Source of the DNA: an uncultured Rhodospirillaceae bacterium
Lineage (GTDB): Bacteria; Pseudomonadota; Alphaproteobacteria; Rhodospirillales; Magnetospirillaceae
NCBI GenBank assembly: GCA_937887565.1
Contig: CALABS010000061.1
Coordinates: forward strand, 124,001-188,000
Direction of reading: 5' to 3'
DNA length: 64,000 bases
Shown here: piece after piece, positions 1-10,594 of the stretch
Numbering within the stretch: position 1 is the stretch's first letter
Layout of the letters: each line of letters opens with the position of its first letter
Program-made: the position numbers and the translations under genes
The notes under the pieces: generated by a model
What the model saw: the letters and a program-made list of their open reading frames with translations, nothing else
Database searches by the model: none
Told to the model about the DNA's origin: nothing

Positions 1-708
1 AGCATCTGGGTCTACCTGGCGGCGACGCCGCTGCTGGGCCTGACCGCCACCCTGGTCGCCTACCAGCTGGCGCAGGCGCTGTGGCGCCGGCTGGGGATGA
101 CGCCGCTGCTGAACCCGGTGCTGCTGTCGATCCTGGCGCTGGCCGGCTTCCTGACCGTCACCGGCACCGACTACCGCACCTATTTCGACGGCGCCCAGTT
201 CGTCCATTTCCTGCTCGGCCCGGCCACGGTGGCGCTGGCCATCCCGTTGTATCGCCAGGTGGGCGCGCTCCGGCGCTCGGCCCTGGCCGTCGTCGTCGCG
301 TTGGTGGCGGGATCGGTGACGGCGGCGGTCAGCGCCGTGGGCATCGCCTGGGCGCTGGGGGCGTCGCGCGGGGTGCTGATGTCGCTGGCCCCCAAGTCGG
401 TCACCACCCCCATCGCCATGGGCGTCGCCGAACAGATCGGCGGCCTGCCGTCGCTGACGGCGGTGCTGGTGATCCTGACCGGCATCACCGGCGCGGTGGC
501 CGGAACCTGGGTGCTGGGCCTGATCCGGGTCCGGGACCCTCAGGCCCAGGGCTTCGCCATCGGTGTCGCCTCGCACGGCATCGGCACCGCCCGCGCCCTC
601 CAGCTGGGCGAGGTGGCCGGCGCCTTCTCGGGCCTGGCCATGGGCCTCAACGGGGTGGCCACCGCCATCCTGGTGCCGCTGCTGGTCCGATGGGCCTTCC
701 AGCCATGA
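1..708 (+). CDS. lrgB: LrgB/CidB-family membrane protein, 5' end outside the window
   Basis: The frame is already open at base 1 and is clearly coding before the first internal ATG at 97, so the gene starts upstream of the window. The visible 235 residues are almost the whole family length (about 230-240). There are five or six hydrophobic segments, and the family hallmarks are visible: LAPKSVTTPIAMG and, near the C terminus, GVASHGIGTARA. LrgB/CidB proteins are inner-membrane proteins linked to murein hydrolase control and metabolite export, normally paired with a small LrgA/CidA partner that would lie off the left edge. The stop overlaps the next start (ATGA), so the two genes are probably co-transcribed. 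Confidence 0.85.
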   Translation, partial: SIWVYLAATPLLGLTATLVAYQLAQALWRRLGMTPLLNPVLLSILALAGFLTVTGTDYRTYFDGAQFVHFLLGPATVALAIPLYRQVGALRRSALAVVVALVAGSVTAAVSAVGIAWALGASRGVLMSLAPKSVTTPIAMGVAEQIGGLPSLTAVLVILTGITGAVAGTWVLGLIRVRDPQAQGFAIGVASHGIGTARALQLGEVAGAFSGLAMGLNGVATAILVPLLVRWAFQP

Positions 709-1175
709 CCGTGCGCCCCTTCCGCCCCGAGGACGCCGAGGCGCTGTCCGCCGTCTACAGCCGGGCGGTGACCGAGCTGGGCCCGCGCGGCTACACCCCG
801 GTGCAGGTGGCGGCCTGGCTGACGATGACGCCCTCGCCCGGCCAGTTGCGGAAATCGGCCGGCGACGGCCGCGTCCGCCTGGTGGCCGAGGACGAGTCCG
901 GCCGCCCGGTCGCCTTCACCGACCTCGAGCCGGACGGCCATATCGACTTGCTCTATTGTGCCCCCGAGGCGGCAGGGCGTGGCCACGCCGCCGCGCTCTA
1001 CGGCGAGTTGGAGCGGATCGGGCGCGACCGCGGGATGGAGCGCCTGTACGCCGAGGCCAGCGAGCTGTCGCGCGATTTCTTCGTGCGGCGGGGCTTCACC
1101 GTGCTGCACATCCGCCGCTTCGAGATCGCCGGCGTGCCGGTCCACAATTACGCGGTCGAGAAGCGCCTCGGATGA
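705..1175 (+). CDS. GNAT-family N-acetyltransferase
   Basis: A 156-residue protein with a typical GNAT layout: an N-terminal RPFRPEDAEAL strand-helix, a central beta strand (HIDLLYCAPEAAGRGHAAAL) that holds the acetyl-CoA pyrophosphate loop in an A-A-G-R-G-H-A form of the Q/RxxGxG/A signature, and a C-terminal RRGFTVLHIRRF segment. It presumably transfers an acetyl group from acetyl-CoA to an amine; the substrate cannot be told. Its ATG overlaps the lrgB stop by four bases, which fixes the start and suggests translational coupling. Confidence 0.85.
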   Translation: MTVRPFRPEDAEALSAVYSRAVTELGPRGYTPVQVAAWLTMTPSPGQLRKSAGDGRVRLVAEDESGRPVAFTDLEPDGHIDLLYCAPEAAGRGHAAALYGELERIGRDRGMERLYAEASELSRDFFVRRGFTVLHIRRFEIAGVPVHNYAVEKRLG

Positions 1176-1249
1176 CAGGACCGCCCTATACCGCGTTGCC
1201 CTAACCGGCCGCGGAAAAATGCCGATTGGGCCTCCACATGCCCTTTTCC

Positions 1250-1357
1250 GTCATGCGCGGGCTTGACCCGCGCATCCACGCACTGCCGCATAACACGTTG
1301 TTCCAAATGTGCATTCCGCATCGACACGGGGATGGCCGGGTCGAGCCCGGCCATGAC
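1250..1357. repeat. REP-like paired palindromes (copy A)
   Basis: Two palindromes in opposite orientation: ATGCGCGGG-CTTGA-CCCGCGCAT (1253-1275) and ATGGCCGGG-TCGAG-CCCGGCCAT (1332-1354). Both carry flanking GTCAT/ATGAC ends. The same paired design recurs at 30314 and 56699. It lies between a convergent gene pair, the usual place for REP/BIME elements. Confidence 0.75.
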
Positions 1358-1400
1358 CAATCGAGCCCAATGACGTATTTTTCGGGTTGTTCCGCAGCCG

Positions 1401-1973
1401 CTAATACTGTTCCGAGAAAACCATGCCCTTCCCAGGAGCGTAGATGTATCGCCAGCGATCACCGCCATCGTTGAAATCCCAGGTGTACTGAAGCGCGCCT
1501 TTCGAGCCCTGATAGGTGAAGTTGATCTTCTCGATGGTCACCACGATGGCGCTCTTGTCCTTGAAGACGCGGGTTTCGCCCTGATACCAGCGGCCCAGGG
1601 GGAACTTGACCTCCTGTCCGGGGTCGAATCGCGGCCAACGGGAATCCCAGCGGCGACCGATGCCCTGGCCGTCGTCGGTCACTGCGTAATACTGGGTGAC
1701 CGTCGAAAAACTGCGACCGGAAAACCGTTCACGTTTGTAGGCCGTGACCACTTGCCCGGTGAACGGATCGCTCCACTCCAACGGGCCGTCCAGGGTGGTC
1801 GGATTGTTGTTCTCGGCATAATGGGTCTTCGAGGTCTCTCCCTCAGCCATGCCGGTGAACAAGGACAGCGGAATATCCCTGACGGCATTGCGGTCGACCA
1901 CCGGCGGCTCCGGCTTGCAGGCGGCCACCAGGCCGGCCATCAGGATCACGGCTGTGAACAGGGCCATGCGCAT
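1401..1973 (-). CDS. Lipoprotein of unknown function
   Basis: A 190-residue protein starting MRMALFTAVILMAGLVAACK. The hydrophobic N terminus ends in a lipobox (LVAAC), so the mature protein should begin at Cys and be lipid-anchored. I chose the ATG at 1973 because a GAGGAGG ribosome-binding site sits just upstream; the open frame extends further but lacks a signal peptide. The mature part is polar and aromatic-rich (WDSRWPRFDPGQ, LQYTWDFNDGGDRW) and I do not recognise the family. It lies 34 bp downstream of another exported protein on the same strand, probably in one operon. Confidence 0.75.
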   Translation of the reverse strand: MRMALFTAVILMAGLVAACKPEPPVVDRNAVRDIPLSLFTGMAEGETSKTHYAENNNPTTLDGPLEWSDPFTGQVVTAYKRERFSGRSFSTVTQYYAVTDDGQGIGRRWDSRWPRFDPGQEVKFPLGRWYQGETRVFKDKSAIVVTIEKINFTYQGSKGALQYTWDFNDGGDRWRYIYAPGKGMVFSEQY

Positions 1974-2007
1974 GTGACATCCTCCTCGGATCAGGCTCGC
2001 CCGCCGC

Positions 2008-2610
2008 TCACAACCCCGCCGCCTTGCGGATGGCGGCGATGTTCCAGCCCTTGGCGGTGTCGGCCAGGATGTCGGCGCTCTTGAGATTGTCGCCCTGGAT
2101 CTCGAGCAGGATCCGGCCACCCAGCACCATGGTGATCTCGCCGGCCCGGGTCGAGCCGTCCCACCGGATCAGGGCATCCTCGCCGCCCGTCTTGAGCCGC
2201 CGGACATTGGGCAGGGCGTTGGTGGCGGCCTCGTTGGCCAGCAGCGCGGCGGCCGCCTCAACGGCCGGGCTGTCCATGATCAGCGAGGCGTTCATGGTCG
2301 AGTCGTTGCTTTCGTAGGCCCGGGTGACGGCCAGCCCGCCGCCGACCGCGCCCAGTCCCTGGATCTCGGCGTCCTCGGCGTGCCATCCGCCCGGCGGGGC
2401 GGGCATGGATTCCGAGAACGCCTTGCCCAGCCGCGACTGCAATTCGATCAACGCCGCCTCGAGTTCCTTGGCGGTTCGCGCCACGTCGCCGCGCTGCCAG
2501 GCCTGCCGGGCCGCCTCGATGCGCGGCCCGGGATCGGCCGCCCGCGCCGCCATGGGCATCGCGAGCCCGACCAGCAACAGCGGCACCGCCGCCCACCCCC
2601 GAACCGCCAT
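2008..2610 (-). CDS. Exported protein of unknown function
   Basis: A 200-residue protein with a Sec signal peptide (VPLLLVGLAMPMAARA, cleavage before ADPGP). The mature part starts with an amphipathic helix (RIEAARQAWQRGDVARTAKELEAALIELQ) resembling a TPR-like hairpin, followed by a beta-rich half with repeated Gly-Gly turns. The start at 2610 is preceded by AGAGG. It is probably periplasmic and co-transcribed with the downstream lipoprotein. Family not recognised. Confidence 0.7.
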   Translation of the reverse strand: MAVRGWAAVPLLLVGLAMPMAARAADPGPRIEAARQAWQRGDVARTAKELEAALIELQSRLGKAFSESMPAPPGGWHAEDAEIQGLGAVGGGLAVTRAYESNDSTMNASLIMDSPAVEAAAALLANEAATNALPNVRRLKTGGEDALIRWDGSTRAGEITMVLGGRILLEIQGDNLKSADILADTAKGWNIAAIRKAAGL

Positions 2611-2663
2611 GCGTCGCCTCTTGCGGATGCAATTCTTCCGATTGACCTTAACCCCGCTCCCGA

Positions 2664-3992
2664 ATGGCGGCAAGCGTGCGCGATGGCCCCGCTTCTGCTA
2701 GGGTCCGCTTGTCACAATCGGGCTGGAACGCCGCCTTGAACCTGGTCTTCTTCCTGTTGGCCGCCGCCGCCTTCGCGGTCGCCGCCGTCGCCGAGGCCAC
2801 CGGCTCTCCCGGCGCCATGGAGGCGCTGTCCAAGGCGACGCTGGCCGCCGCCGAGGGGGCGGTGCCGCTGGCCCTGGGGCTGGTGGGGGTGATGGCCCTG
2901 TTCCTGGGGCTGATGAAGGTCGCCGAGGCGGGCGGCCTGCTGGCCGCCACCGCGCGGCTGCTGGCGCCGCTGCTGCACCGGCTGTTCCCCGAGGTTCCCG
3001 CCGGCCACCCCGCCATGGGGGCCATGGTGATGAACGTGGCGGCCAACGTCCTGGGGCTGGGCAACGCCGCCACCCCCTTCGGCATCCGCGCCATGGAGCA
3101 CCTGGAGACGCTCAACCCCCATCACGGCACCGCCAGCAACGCGCAGGTCCTGTTCCTGGCCATCAACACCGCCGGCGTGACCATCCTGCCGACCAGCGTC
3201 ATCGCGCTCAGGGCGTCGGCGGGGGCGGCCGACCCGGCGGCGGTGGTGGCGCCCACCCTGGCCGCCACCCTGGTCTCGGCGGTGGTGGCGGTGATCGCCG
3301 CCCGTGGCCTCCAGCACCTGTTTCCCGTCCCGAGGGACGCCAGGCCGGAAGCGAGGCCGCCGGAGCCGCCAAAGGCGCCGGACGCCGTCGCCCCCTCCCC
3401 GGCCTGGGCCGCCATGGCCGCGCTGGCCGCGTTGCTGGCGTTCATTCCCCTGATGGCGGCCTATGGCCGCGCGGCGGGTCCGTGGATCGTCCCCGGGCTG
3501 GTCGTGGGCCTGCTGGGCTTCGGGGTGGCGCGGCGGGTGCGGGTCTACGAGGTGTTCGTCGAGGGCGCCAAGGAAGGCTTCGCGGTGGCGGTCAGGATCA
3601 TCCCCTATCTGGTCGCCATCCTGGTGGCGGTGGGGATGCTTCGCGCCAGCGGCGCCCTCGACCTGGCACTGGGGCCGCTGGGCGCGCTGACGGCACCACT
3701 GGGCGTGCCCGCCGAGGCCCTGACCATGGCGGTCATGCGGACGCTGTCGGGGTCGGGGTCGTTCGGCCTGCTGGCGTCCTACATGCAGGATCCCACCATC
3801 GGCCCCGACGGCTATCCCGGGGTGCTGCTGGGAACCGTCTACGCCTCCAGCGAGACCACCTTCTACGTGCTGGCGGTCTATTTCGGCGCCGTCGGCATCC
3901 GGCGCGTCCGCCACGCCCTGGCGGCCGGCCTGATCGCCGACGCGGCGGGACTGGTCGCCGCCGTCACCGCCTGCGGCCTGTTCGTCGCCTAG
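2664..3992 (+). CDS. Fused SpmA-SpmB nucleoside-recognition (Gate) membrane protein
   Basis: A 442-residue polytopic membrane protein. The N-terminal half matches spore maturation protein A (NAALNLVFFLL, LKVAEAGGLL, VLGLGNAATPFGIRAMEHLE). The C-terminal half matches SpmB (RIIPYLVAILVAVGMLRASG, RTLSGSGSFGLL, ASSETTFYVLAVYFGAVGI). The joint is a Pro/Glu-rich linker near residue 235. The halves are separate genes in Bacillus and fused in many Proteobacteria. The substrate is unknown; the Gate domain also occurs in nucleoside transporters. The start is uncertain: ATG 2664 lacks a ribosome site, and TTG 2709 (preceded by AGGG) would begin 16 residues later, just before the conserved part. The stop overlaps the convergent GntR stop. 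Confidence 0.85.
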   Translation: MAASVRDGPASARVRLSQSGWNAALNLVFFLLAAAAFAVAAVAEATGSPGAMEALSKATLAAAEGAVPLALGLVGVMALFLGLMKVAEAGGLLAATARLLAPLLHRLFPEVPAGHPAMGAMVMNVAANVLGLGNAATPFGIRAMEHLETLNPHHGTASNAQVLFLAINTAGVTILPTSVIALRASAGAADPAAVVAPTLAATLVSAVVAVIAARGLQHLFPVPRDARPEARPPEPPKAPDAVAPSPAWAAMAALAALLAFIPLMAAYGRAAGPWIVPGLVVGLLGFGVARRVRVYEVFVEGAKEGFAVAVRIIPYLVAILVAVGMLRASGALDLALGPLGALTAPLGVPAEALTMAVMRTLSGSGSFGLLASYMQDPTIGPDGYPGVLLGTVYASSETTFYVLAVYFGAVGIRRVRHALAAGLIADAAGLVAAVTACGLFVA

Positions 3993-4540
3993 AAGGTCGA
4001 GGTGGCGTCGCCACCCCCGGTCACCGATTCGCGCAGCACCGTGATGGCGTTGGGTCCGCCCGCGCCCTTGAGGATCGCCTCGCGAACCGGCACCGGCCCG
4101 GACAGGAACGGGCGTGCCCGGGCATCGAGACCCGCCAGCAATTCCGCCAGCACCGGGTTGCGGACCGCCCGCGACAGGACGTCCAACGCCGTGGCGTCGT
4201 CACCGCCTTCGACCTCGGCCCGCATCCCGGAATCCATGCGGGCCTCGGCCAGTTCGGCGCAGGCGGCCAGGACGACGGCATAGGTTTCCAGCACATGGGC
4301 GGCCTGGATACCGATCACCTTGGCGCCGCGATGGGGTTGATAGTCGACCAGGCCCATGGCCTGGAGCTGTTTGAGCGCCTCGCGGATCGGCGTCCGGGAG
4401 ATCCCGAACCGCTCCGCCAGTTGCTCCTCGGCCAGCTTGCTGCCCGGAACGAGCTTGCCGGCGACGATCTCGTCCGCCAACGTCACCCGCACGTTCTCGG
4501 CCTTTGTCTTGGATGCCACACCCGATGCCATGTCCAACAT
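3989..4540 (-). CDS. GntR-family transcriptional regulator with shortened FCD-like domain
   Basis: A 183-residue regulator. Residues about 14-80 are a clear GntR winged helix (LADEIVAGKLVPGSKLAEEQ, FGISRTPIREALKQLQAMG, VDYQPHRGAKV). The effector region keeps the first FCD helix (ETYAVVLAACAELAEARM) and a late one (RNPVLAELLAGLDARARPF), but the 50-60 residues that normally lie between them, including metal-binding histidines, are missing. FCD regulators are usually 210-250 residues. It may therefore bind no metal-dependent ligand. Its stop overlaps the spmAB stop tail to tail. Alternative ATG at 4531. Confidence 0.8.
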   Translation of the reverse strand: MLDMASGVASKTKAENVRVTLADEIVAGKLVPGSKLAEEQLAERFGISRTPIREALKQLQAMGLVDYQPHRGAKVIGIQAAHVLETYAVVLAACAELAEARMDSGMRAEVEGGDDATALDVLSRAVRNPVLAELLAGLDARARPFLSGPVPVREAILKGAGGPNAITVLRESVTGGGDATSTF

Positions 4541-4885
4541 TTCCCGCGATCCCTACGATCATCGGCGCAGTCTTAACACAATATCTCCCCTAAGAGTAGC
4601 ATCTTTGGCGTTATCACCGGCTCACAAAGGAATTCATCGCAATCAGCATCCTGCTGCGCTTGCACGCACAAGCGGCGGATATCGAAAATCCCACCCCATG
4701 GTGGAATAAGATCGCCTATACGTTCGCCCTGGATCGGGAGCGTCGCTGAACGTCATGGCCCCGTCAACCGCTCCTATTTCAGCCTGACCACTGGATTTCG
4801 ACTTTGGATGGAGTGTATAAGACCAAGGTTTGTGCAGGGCTGCCCGAGGGAGCGGTCCCGTGCCAGGCCTTGGGGGGAGCCTTCC
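4541..4885. other. Divergent intergenic region, 345 bp, with a possible promoter
   Basis: No gene is supported between the GntR start and the TolC-like start. It is AT-richer than its surroundings near 4560-4650. A TATAAG box preceded by TG lies at 4816-4821, without a good -35 match. It would put a transcription start near 4828, downstream of the ATG at 4808, which is one reason for preferring the TTG start at 4886 for the next gene. Confidence 0.4.
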
Positions 4886-6409
4886 TTGCGCGGATTCAGT
4901 CGTTACCTTTCGTCGGCCGGAATCGTCGCCCTGCTGGCATTCGTCCCGATGGTGGCCGACAGTCAGACGCTGGTCGAGGATTTGGCCGACCTCGCCCGGA
5001 ATCATCCCCAGGTCCAGGCGCGCCAGAAGGGAACCTTGTCCGCGACCGAGGCCATCCGCGCCGCGCGGGCCGGATACCTTCCGACGATCAAGGCCACGGG
5101 CGACACCGGCCCCGAATACATCGACAACAAGGCCCGCCGCGATACCGAGGGCGACCCGTTCTACGAGGGCCGCGAATCGGTCGGGCTGACGGTCACCCAA
5201 AAACTGTTCGACGGCTTCGCCACCGACTCGGCCGTCGAGGCCGCCAAGGTCGAGCGCGAGATCGCCGAGGCGGCCTTGCGCGAGGCGCGCCAGAACGCGC
5301 TGCTGGAAGGCACGCTGGCCTATGTCAACGTGCTGCGCTACACCAAGATGATCCAGCTCGCCCGCGACAACGAGCGCAAGGTCCAGGAGCAGCTGCACCT
5401 GGAGGACGAGCGCGTCCAGAAGGGCGCCGGCATCGCCTCGGACGTGCTCGACGCCAAGCAGCGCCTGCAGATCGCCAAGGAGAAGCGGGTCGCCTATGAG
5501 GGCCGGTTCCAGGATGCCGTCGCCGCCTACACCCAGGTCTTCGGGCGTGCTCCCGACGTGGCGCACCTGGAGGACCCGCCGCCCCCCGCCACGCTGATTC
5601 CCGGCAGCCTGGACGACGCGCTGGACATCGCCGCGAAGGAAAACCCCACCCTGGAAAGCGCGGCGCGCACTATCGCCCTCAGGATCGAGAACCGCCGCAC
5701 CGCCGAGGCCGGCTATTACCCGACCCTCGACCTGGTCGGCAAGACCGACTACGAAAACGACAAGAATGCCGCCTTGGACACCCGCCGCGACTGGTCGCTG
5801 CTGCTGACGGCGAACTGGGAGCTGTTCTCGGGCTTCAGGACCGACGCCCAGGTCGCACGCGCCACCTACGACCTCGCCGCCAGCAAGGATACCCAGTTGC
5901 ATACCGGCCGCAAGGTGGCCGAGGCGGTGCGCAAGGCCTGGCACAAGCTGAACGTCGCGCGCGAGCGTACCGGCCTGCTAGAAAACGCCGCCGTCCTCGC
6001 CGAGGAGGTGTGGGAGGCGCGCAAGAAGCAGCGCGACGCCGGCAAGGCCACCGTCACTGACGTCCTCGACCAGGAAACCCGTGTCGACGACGCCCGCATC
6101 AACTACACCGACGCCTATTACGACACCATCGTCGCCAGCTACGAGCTGCTGACCGCCATGGGGCGTTTCGAGGTCCAGTCCCTGGTGCCCCAGCGGGCAC
6201 CCATCCCAGCGCCAGCGCCGGCCGCCGCCCCCATCAAGCAGACCCGCGGCAACGCCGCCGCGCCGCCGGCGGCGCCCCGCCGCGAGGACCTGACGAAACC
6301 GCTGGGGCGGACATCGGTGGACGACGACGAGCTTCGCGCCCATGTGGACCGCCTGGTCCAGGAGTCGGCGGCCGGCGTCGTCCAGCCGGGCCTGACCTAC
6401 CGGCGCTGA
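4886..6409 (+). CDS. TolC-family outer-membrane channel of a type I secretion system
   Basis: About 507 residues, with a signal peptide (SSAGIVALLAFVPMVADSQ) and two TolC-like repeats rich in long alpha helices (residues about 35-230 and 240-430). Typical elements are NHPQVQARQ, ARAGYLPTIKATGD, LTVTQKLFDGFATDSAVEAA and, in the second repeat, EAGYYPTLDLVGK and LTANWELFSGFRT. The C-terminal tail is Pro/Ala-rich. I start it at TTG 4886 because GGGGGAG lies at good spacing and the signal peptide begins there; ATG 4808 would add 26 polar residues. With the ABC and HlyD proteins at 8819-12006 it forms a complete type I exporter. The closest functional analogues are adhesin/RTX exporters. Confidence 0.85.
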   Translation: MRGFSRYLSSAGIVALLAFVPMVADSQTLVEDLADLARNHPQVQARQKGTLSATEAIRAARAGYLPTIKATGDTGPEYIDNKARRDTEGDPFYEGRESVGLTVTQKLFDGFATDSAVEAAKVEREIAEAALREARQNALLEGTLAYVNVLRYTKMIQLARDNERKVQEQLHLEDERVQKGAGIASDVLDAKQRLQIAKEKRVAYEGRFQDAVAAYTQVFGRAPDVAHLEDPPPPATLIPGSLDDALDIAAKENPTLESAARTIALRIENRRTAEAGYYPTLDLVGKTDYENDKNAALDTRRDWSLLLTANWELFSGFRTDAQVARATYDLAASKDTQLHTGRKVAEAVRKAWHKLNVARERTGLLENAAVLAEEVWEARKKQRDAGKATVTDVLDQETRVDDARINYTDAYYDTIVASYELLTAMGRFEVQSLVPQRAPIPAPAPAAAPIKQTRGNAAAPPAAPRREDLTKPLGRTSVDDDELRAHVDRLVQESAAGVVQPGLTYRR

Positions 6410-6426
6410 CCCGGCGGCCCGGTCGC

Positions 6427-8703
6427 CTATTTCGAGGTGGCGGTGAACACCCCGTCCCAGTCGGCGGCGGGAGGGCTGGCCTCGAACTGGGCGATGCGCT
6501 CCTCCATCAGGGCATAGAAGCCCTCGAGATGCAGGTCGCGGCGCAGCTCCATGCATGTGGCGATATGGGCGCGGGCGTCGGTCCAGCGCTGCCGGCGATA
6601 GGCCTCCAGCATGGCCACGTGCTCGACCTCCAGGGCCTTGAACCAGTCGGCGGCGGCCAGGTCGGGACGGCCCAGCAGGGTCCAGATGCGGACCGCCTCG
6701 GTCTTGCCCTTCACCTTGATCAGGTCCAGTTCCAGCGCGGCGTAGTCGGGTGCCCGCCTCCGCGTCTCGTCGCCGATGACGATGTAGACGCCATAGGGCT
6801 TGCTCTGGCCCTCCAGGCGCGAGGCCAGGTTGACGGTGTCGCCCAGGACCGAATAGTCGAAGCGCTGGTCCGACCCCATGTTGCCGACGCAGACGCCGCC
6901 CGAATTGAGGCCGATGCCGATCTTGATGGGCACGTGCTTGCGCTTCTCGACCACCGATTCCTGTTCCAGCTGGTCGTTGAGCGGCCCCAGCCGTTCCATC
7001 ATGGTCAGCGCCGATTCGCAGGCGTGGGCGGCGTGTTCGGCGTCGTCCAGCGGCGCGTTCCAGAACGCCATGATGCAGTCGCCCATGTATTTGTCGATGG
7101 TGCCGAACCGCTCCAGGATGACGTTGGTCATGGGGGTCAGGAAGCGGTTGATCAGCCGGGTCAGGCCCTGGGCGTCGAACTGCTCGGAGATGGTGGTGAA
7201 GCCGCGCACGTCGCAGAACAGCAGCGTCATCTCGCGCATCTCGCCGCCCAGCGTCAGCTTGGCCGGGTCCTGGGCCAGCTTCTCCACCAGGGCCGGCGAC
7301 AGGTAGCGGCCGAAGGCGGTACGGACCTGCCGGCGCTGCGCCTCCTCGCTGGCGTAGCCGGCATAGGTCAGCTGCATGAACAGGATCAAGGCCAGCACCG
7401 CCGGAAACACCGGGTCATAGAGGGTGCGGTGCTCGGCGAAGGACCACCACGACCACCCGATCATGCCGCCCGCCACCACGGCGAACGCCGCCAACGTCCA
7501 GCGGGCGCCGATGGCCGGCACCAGGACGATCATCAGCAGGCCGGCGAGAACAGTGGCGGTCCATTCCCGCAAGGTGGCGTCGGGCGGAATCTCCAGCTGC
7601 ATGCCGGTCATCACCGTCTCGATGATCTGGGCATGGACATCGACGCCGGGGATGTTGCGCTCGACCGCCGTGGTGCGGATATCCTGCAGGCCCGCCGCCG
7701 AGGTGCCCAGGATCACCAGCTTTCCCGCCACGGCGGCGGGATCGAAGCTGCCGTCCAGGGCCGACCTGGCGGAGATGTAGTTCTTGCGGTCGTAGCGGGC
7801 GGAATACAGGTAGATGCGCCCGTGCGGGTCGGTTTCCACCACGCTGGGGCGGATGACGATGTCGCGCACGCCCGGGACCAGCGCGTCGGGAGGGGTCAGG
7901 CGGACCAGGATCGACGGCTGGCCGGTGGCCACCCGCAGCATCTCGACCGCCAGGGTGGGGTGGAAGACGTCGCCCACCTTGACCAGCGCCGGAATGCGCC
8001 GCACCACGCCGTCGCGTTCGGCGGTGACGTTGAAGATGCCGCGTCCCGCCGCCGCCTGGTCCAAGGCCGGGATGTTGCGCAGGAGGGCGCTGTGGTTCTC
8101 GACATAGAGGCTGGGGTCGCCGTTGAGGACGGCGATGGAGGTCTGCGGGATCTCCCCGTCCACGTCGCGCCCCTTCAACGCCTCGGGGACCACCGTCTGT
8201 CCCAGCACCACCCGGCCGGCCTGGGCGATGACGTCGGCCAGGATGGCGTCGTTGCTGGGAAGCTGCTTGAGGCGTTGGCGGGAGCTTTCATCCAGGTTGT
8301 CGAGGGTGTCGGCGATGGCCCCCGGCGACAGCCGGTCGGGCTCGGCGAACACGATGTCGAAGGCCACCACCACCGCGCCGGCATTGAACAGGTTGACCAG
8401 CATCTGGGCGACCTTCATGCGCGACCACGGCCACTGGCCCACGGCGGCCAGCGAATCCTCGTCGATGTCGACCACCGTCACCGGGCGCGGGTCGGGCCGT
8501 TCGCGCGGTTTCAGTTCCTGGTAGAAGTCGAAGACCTTGGCGCGGCCGATCTCCAGGAAGCCGCCGGGGTCGGCGCCCCGCCACACCAGCGCCAGCGCCA
8601 ACAGCAGCAGCGCCGCCGGCCGGCCGCCCCGCATCAGCCAACGGCGCAACGAGAACCGCCGCACCCGGGCCCACATCCCCTTGCCCGCCTTCGCCCCGGC
8701 CAT
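6427..8703 (-). CDS. CHASE2-domain adenylate/guanylate cyclase
   Basis: A 758-residue membrane class III cyclase. It has an N-terminal anchor (PAALLLLALALVW), a periplasmic CHASE2 sensor (about 45-340; VVDIDEDSLAAVGQWPWSR, AFDIVFAEPD, TSAAGLQDIRTT), three membrane helices (about 379-450) and a catalytic domain (about 480-660). Catalytic residues look intact: metal Asp in LLFCDVRGFTT, substrate Lys and second Asp in IDKYMGDCIMAFW, and DTVNLASRLEG. The Lys favours ATP, so cAMP is the likely product. It is preceded by GAGGGGGG. It sits antisense between tolC and the exporter ABC gene, so it may be linked to regulation of secretion (inference). Confidence 0.92.
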   Translation of the reverse strand: MAGAKAGKGMWARVRRFSLRRWLMRGGRPAALLLLALALVWRGADPGGFLEIGRAKVFDFYQELKPRERPDPRPVTVVDIDEDSLAAVGQWPWSRMKVAQMLVNLFNAGAVVVAFDIVFAEPDRLSPGAIADTLDNLDESSRQRLKQLPSNDAILADVIAQAGRVVLGQTVVPEALKGRDVDGEIPQTSIAVLNGDPSLYVENHSALLRNIPALDQAAAGRGIFNVTAERDGVVRRIPALVKVGDVFHPTLAVEMLRVATGQPSILVRLTPPDALVPGVRDIVIRPSVVETDPHGRIYLYSARYDRKNYISARSALDGSFDPAAVAGKLVILGTSAAGLQDIRTTAVERNIPGVDVHAQIIETVMTGMQLEIPPDATLREWTATVLAGLLMIVLVPAIGARWTLAAFAVVAGGMIGWSWWSFAEHRTLYDPVFPAVLALILFMQLTYAGYASEEAQRRQVRTAFGRYLSPALVEKLAQDPAKLTLGGEMREMTLLFCDVRGFTTISEQFDAQGLTRLINRFLTPMTNVILERFGTIDKYMGDCIMAFWNAPLDDAEHAAHACESALTMMERLGPLNDQLEQESVVEKRKHVPIKIGIGLNSGGVCVGNMGSDQRFDYSVLGDTVNLASRLEGQSKPYGVYIVIGDETRRRAPDYAALELDLIKVKGKTEAVRIWTLLGRPDLAAADWFKALEVEHVAMLEAYRRQRWTDARAHIATCMELRRDLHLEGFYALMEERIAQFEASPPAADWDGVFTATSK

Positions 8704-8818
8704 GATGGATCGCCCCCCTCGAATTCCCTCCCGCAAGGCTAGCGCAGTGGTGGACGGGCGGCAAGTTGGGCCGGGGAGAAGTTTTTGTTTGCCTTGGTGC
8801 CGGCCGGCGCGAGACAAC

Positions 8819-10590
<1,772 letters not shown>

Positions 10591-10594
<4 letters not shown>

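Noticed and set aside
4808..4885. ATG at 4808 as the TolC-like start
   Set aside because: It adds 26 polar residues before the signal peptide, lies upstream of a likely -10 box and has no ribosome site; TTG 4886 has GGGGGAG.
6529..8742. A 737-residue plus-strand frame opposite the CHASE2 cyclase
   Set aside because: The cyclase on the other strand has all catalytic motifs; this frame is its GC-driven shadow.
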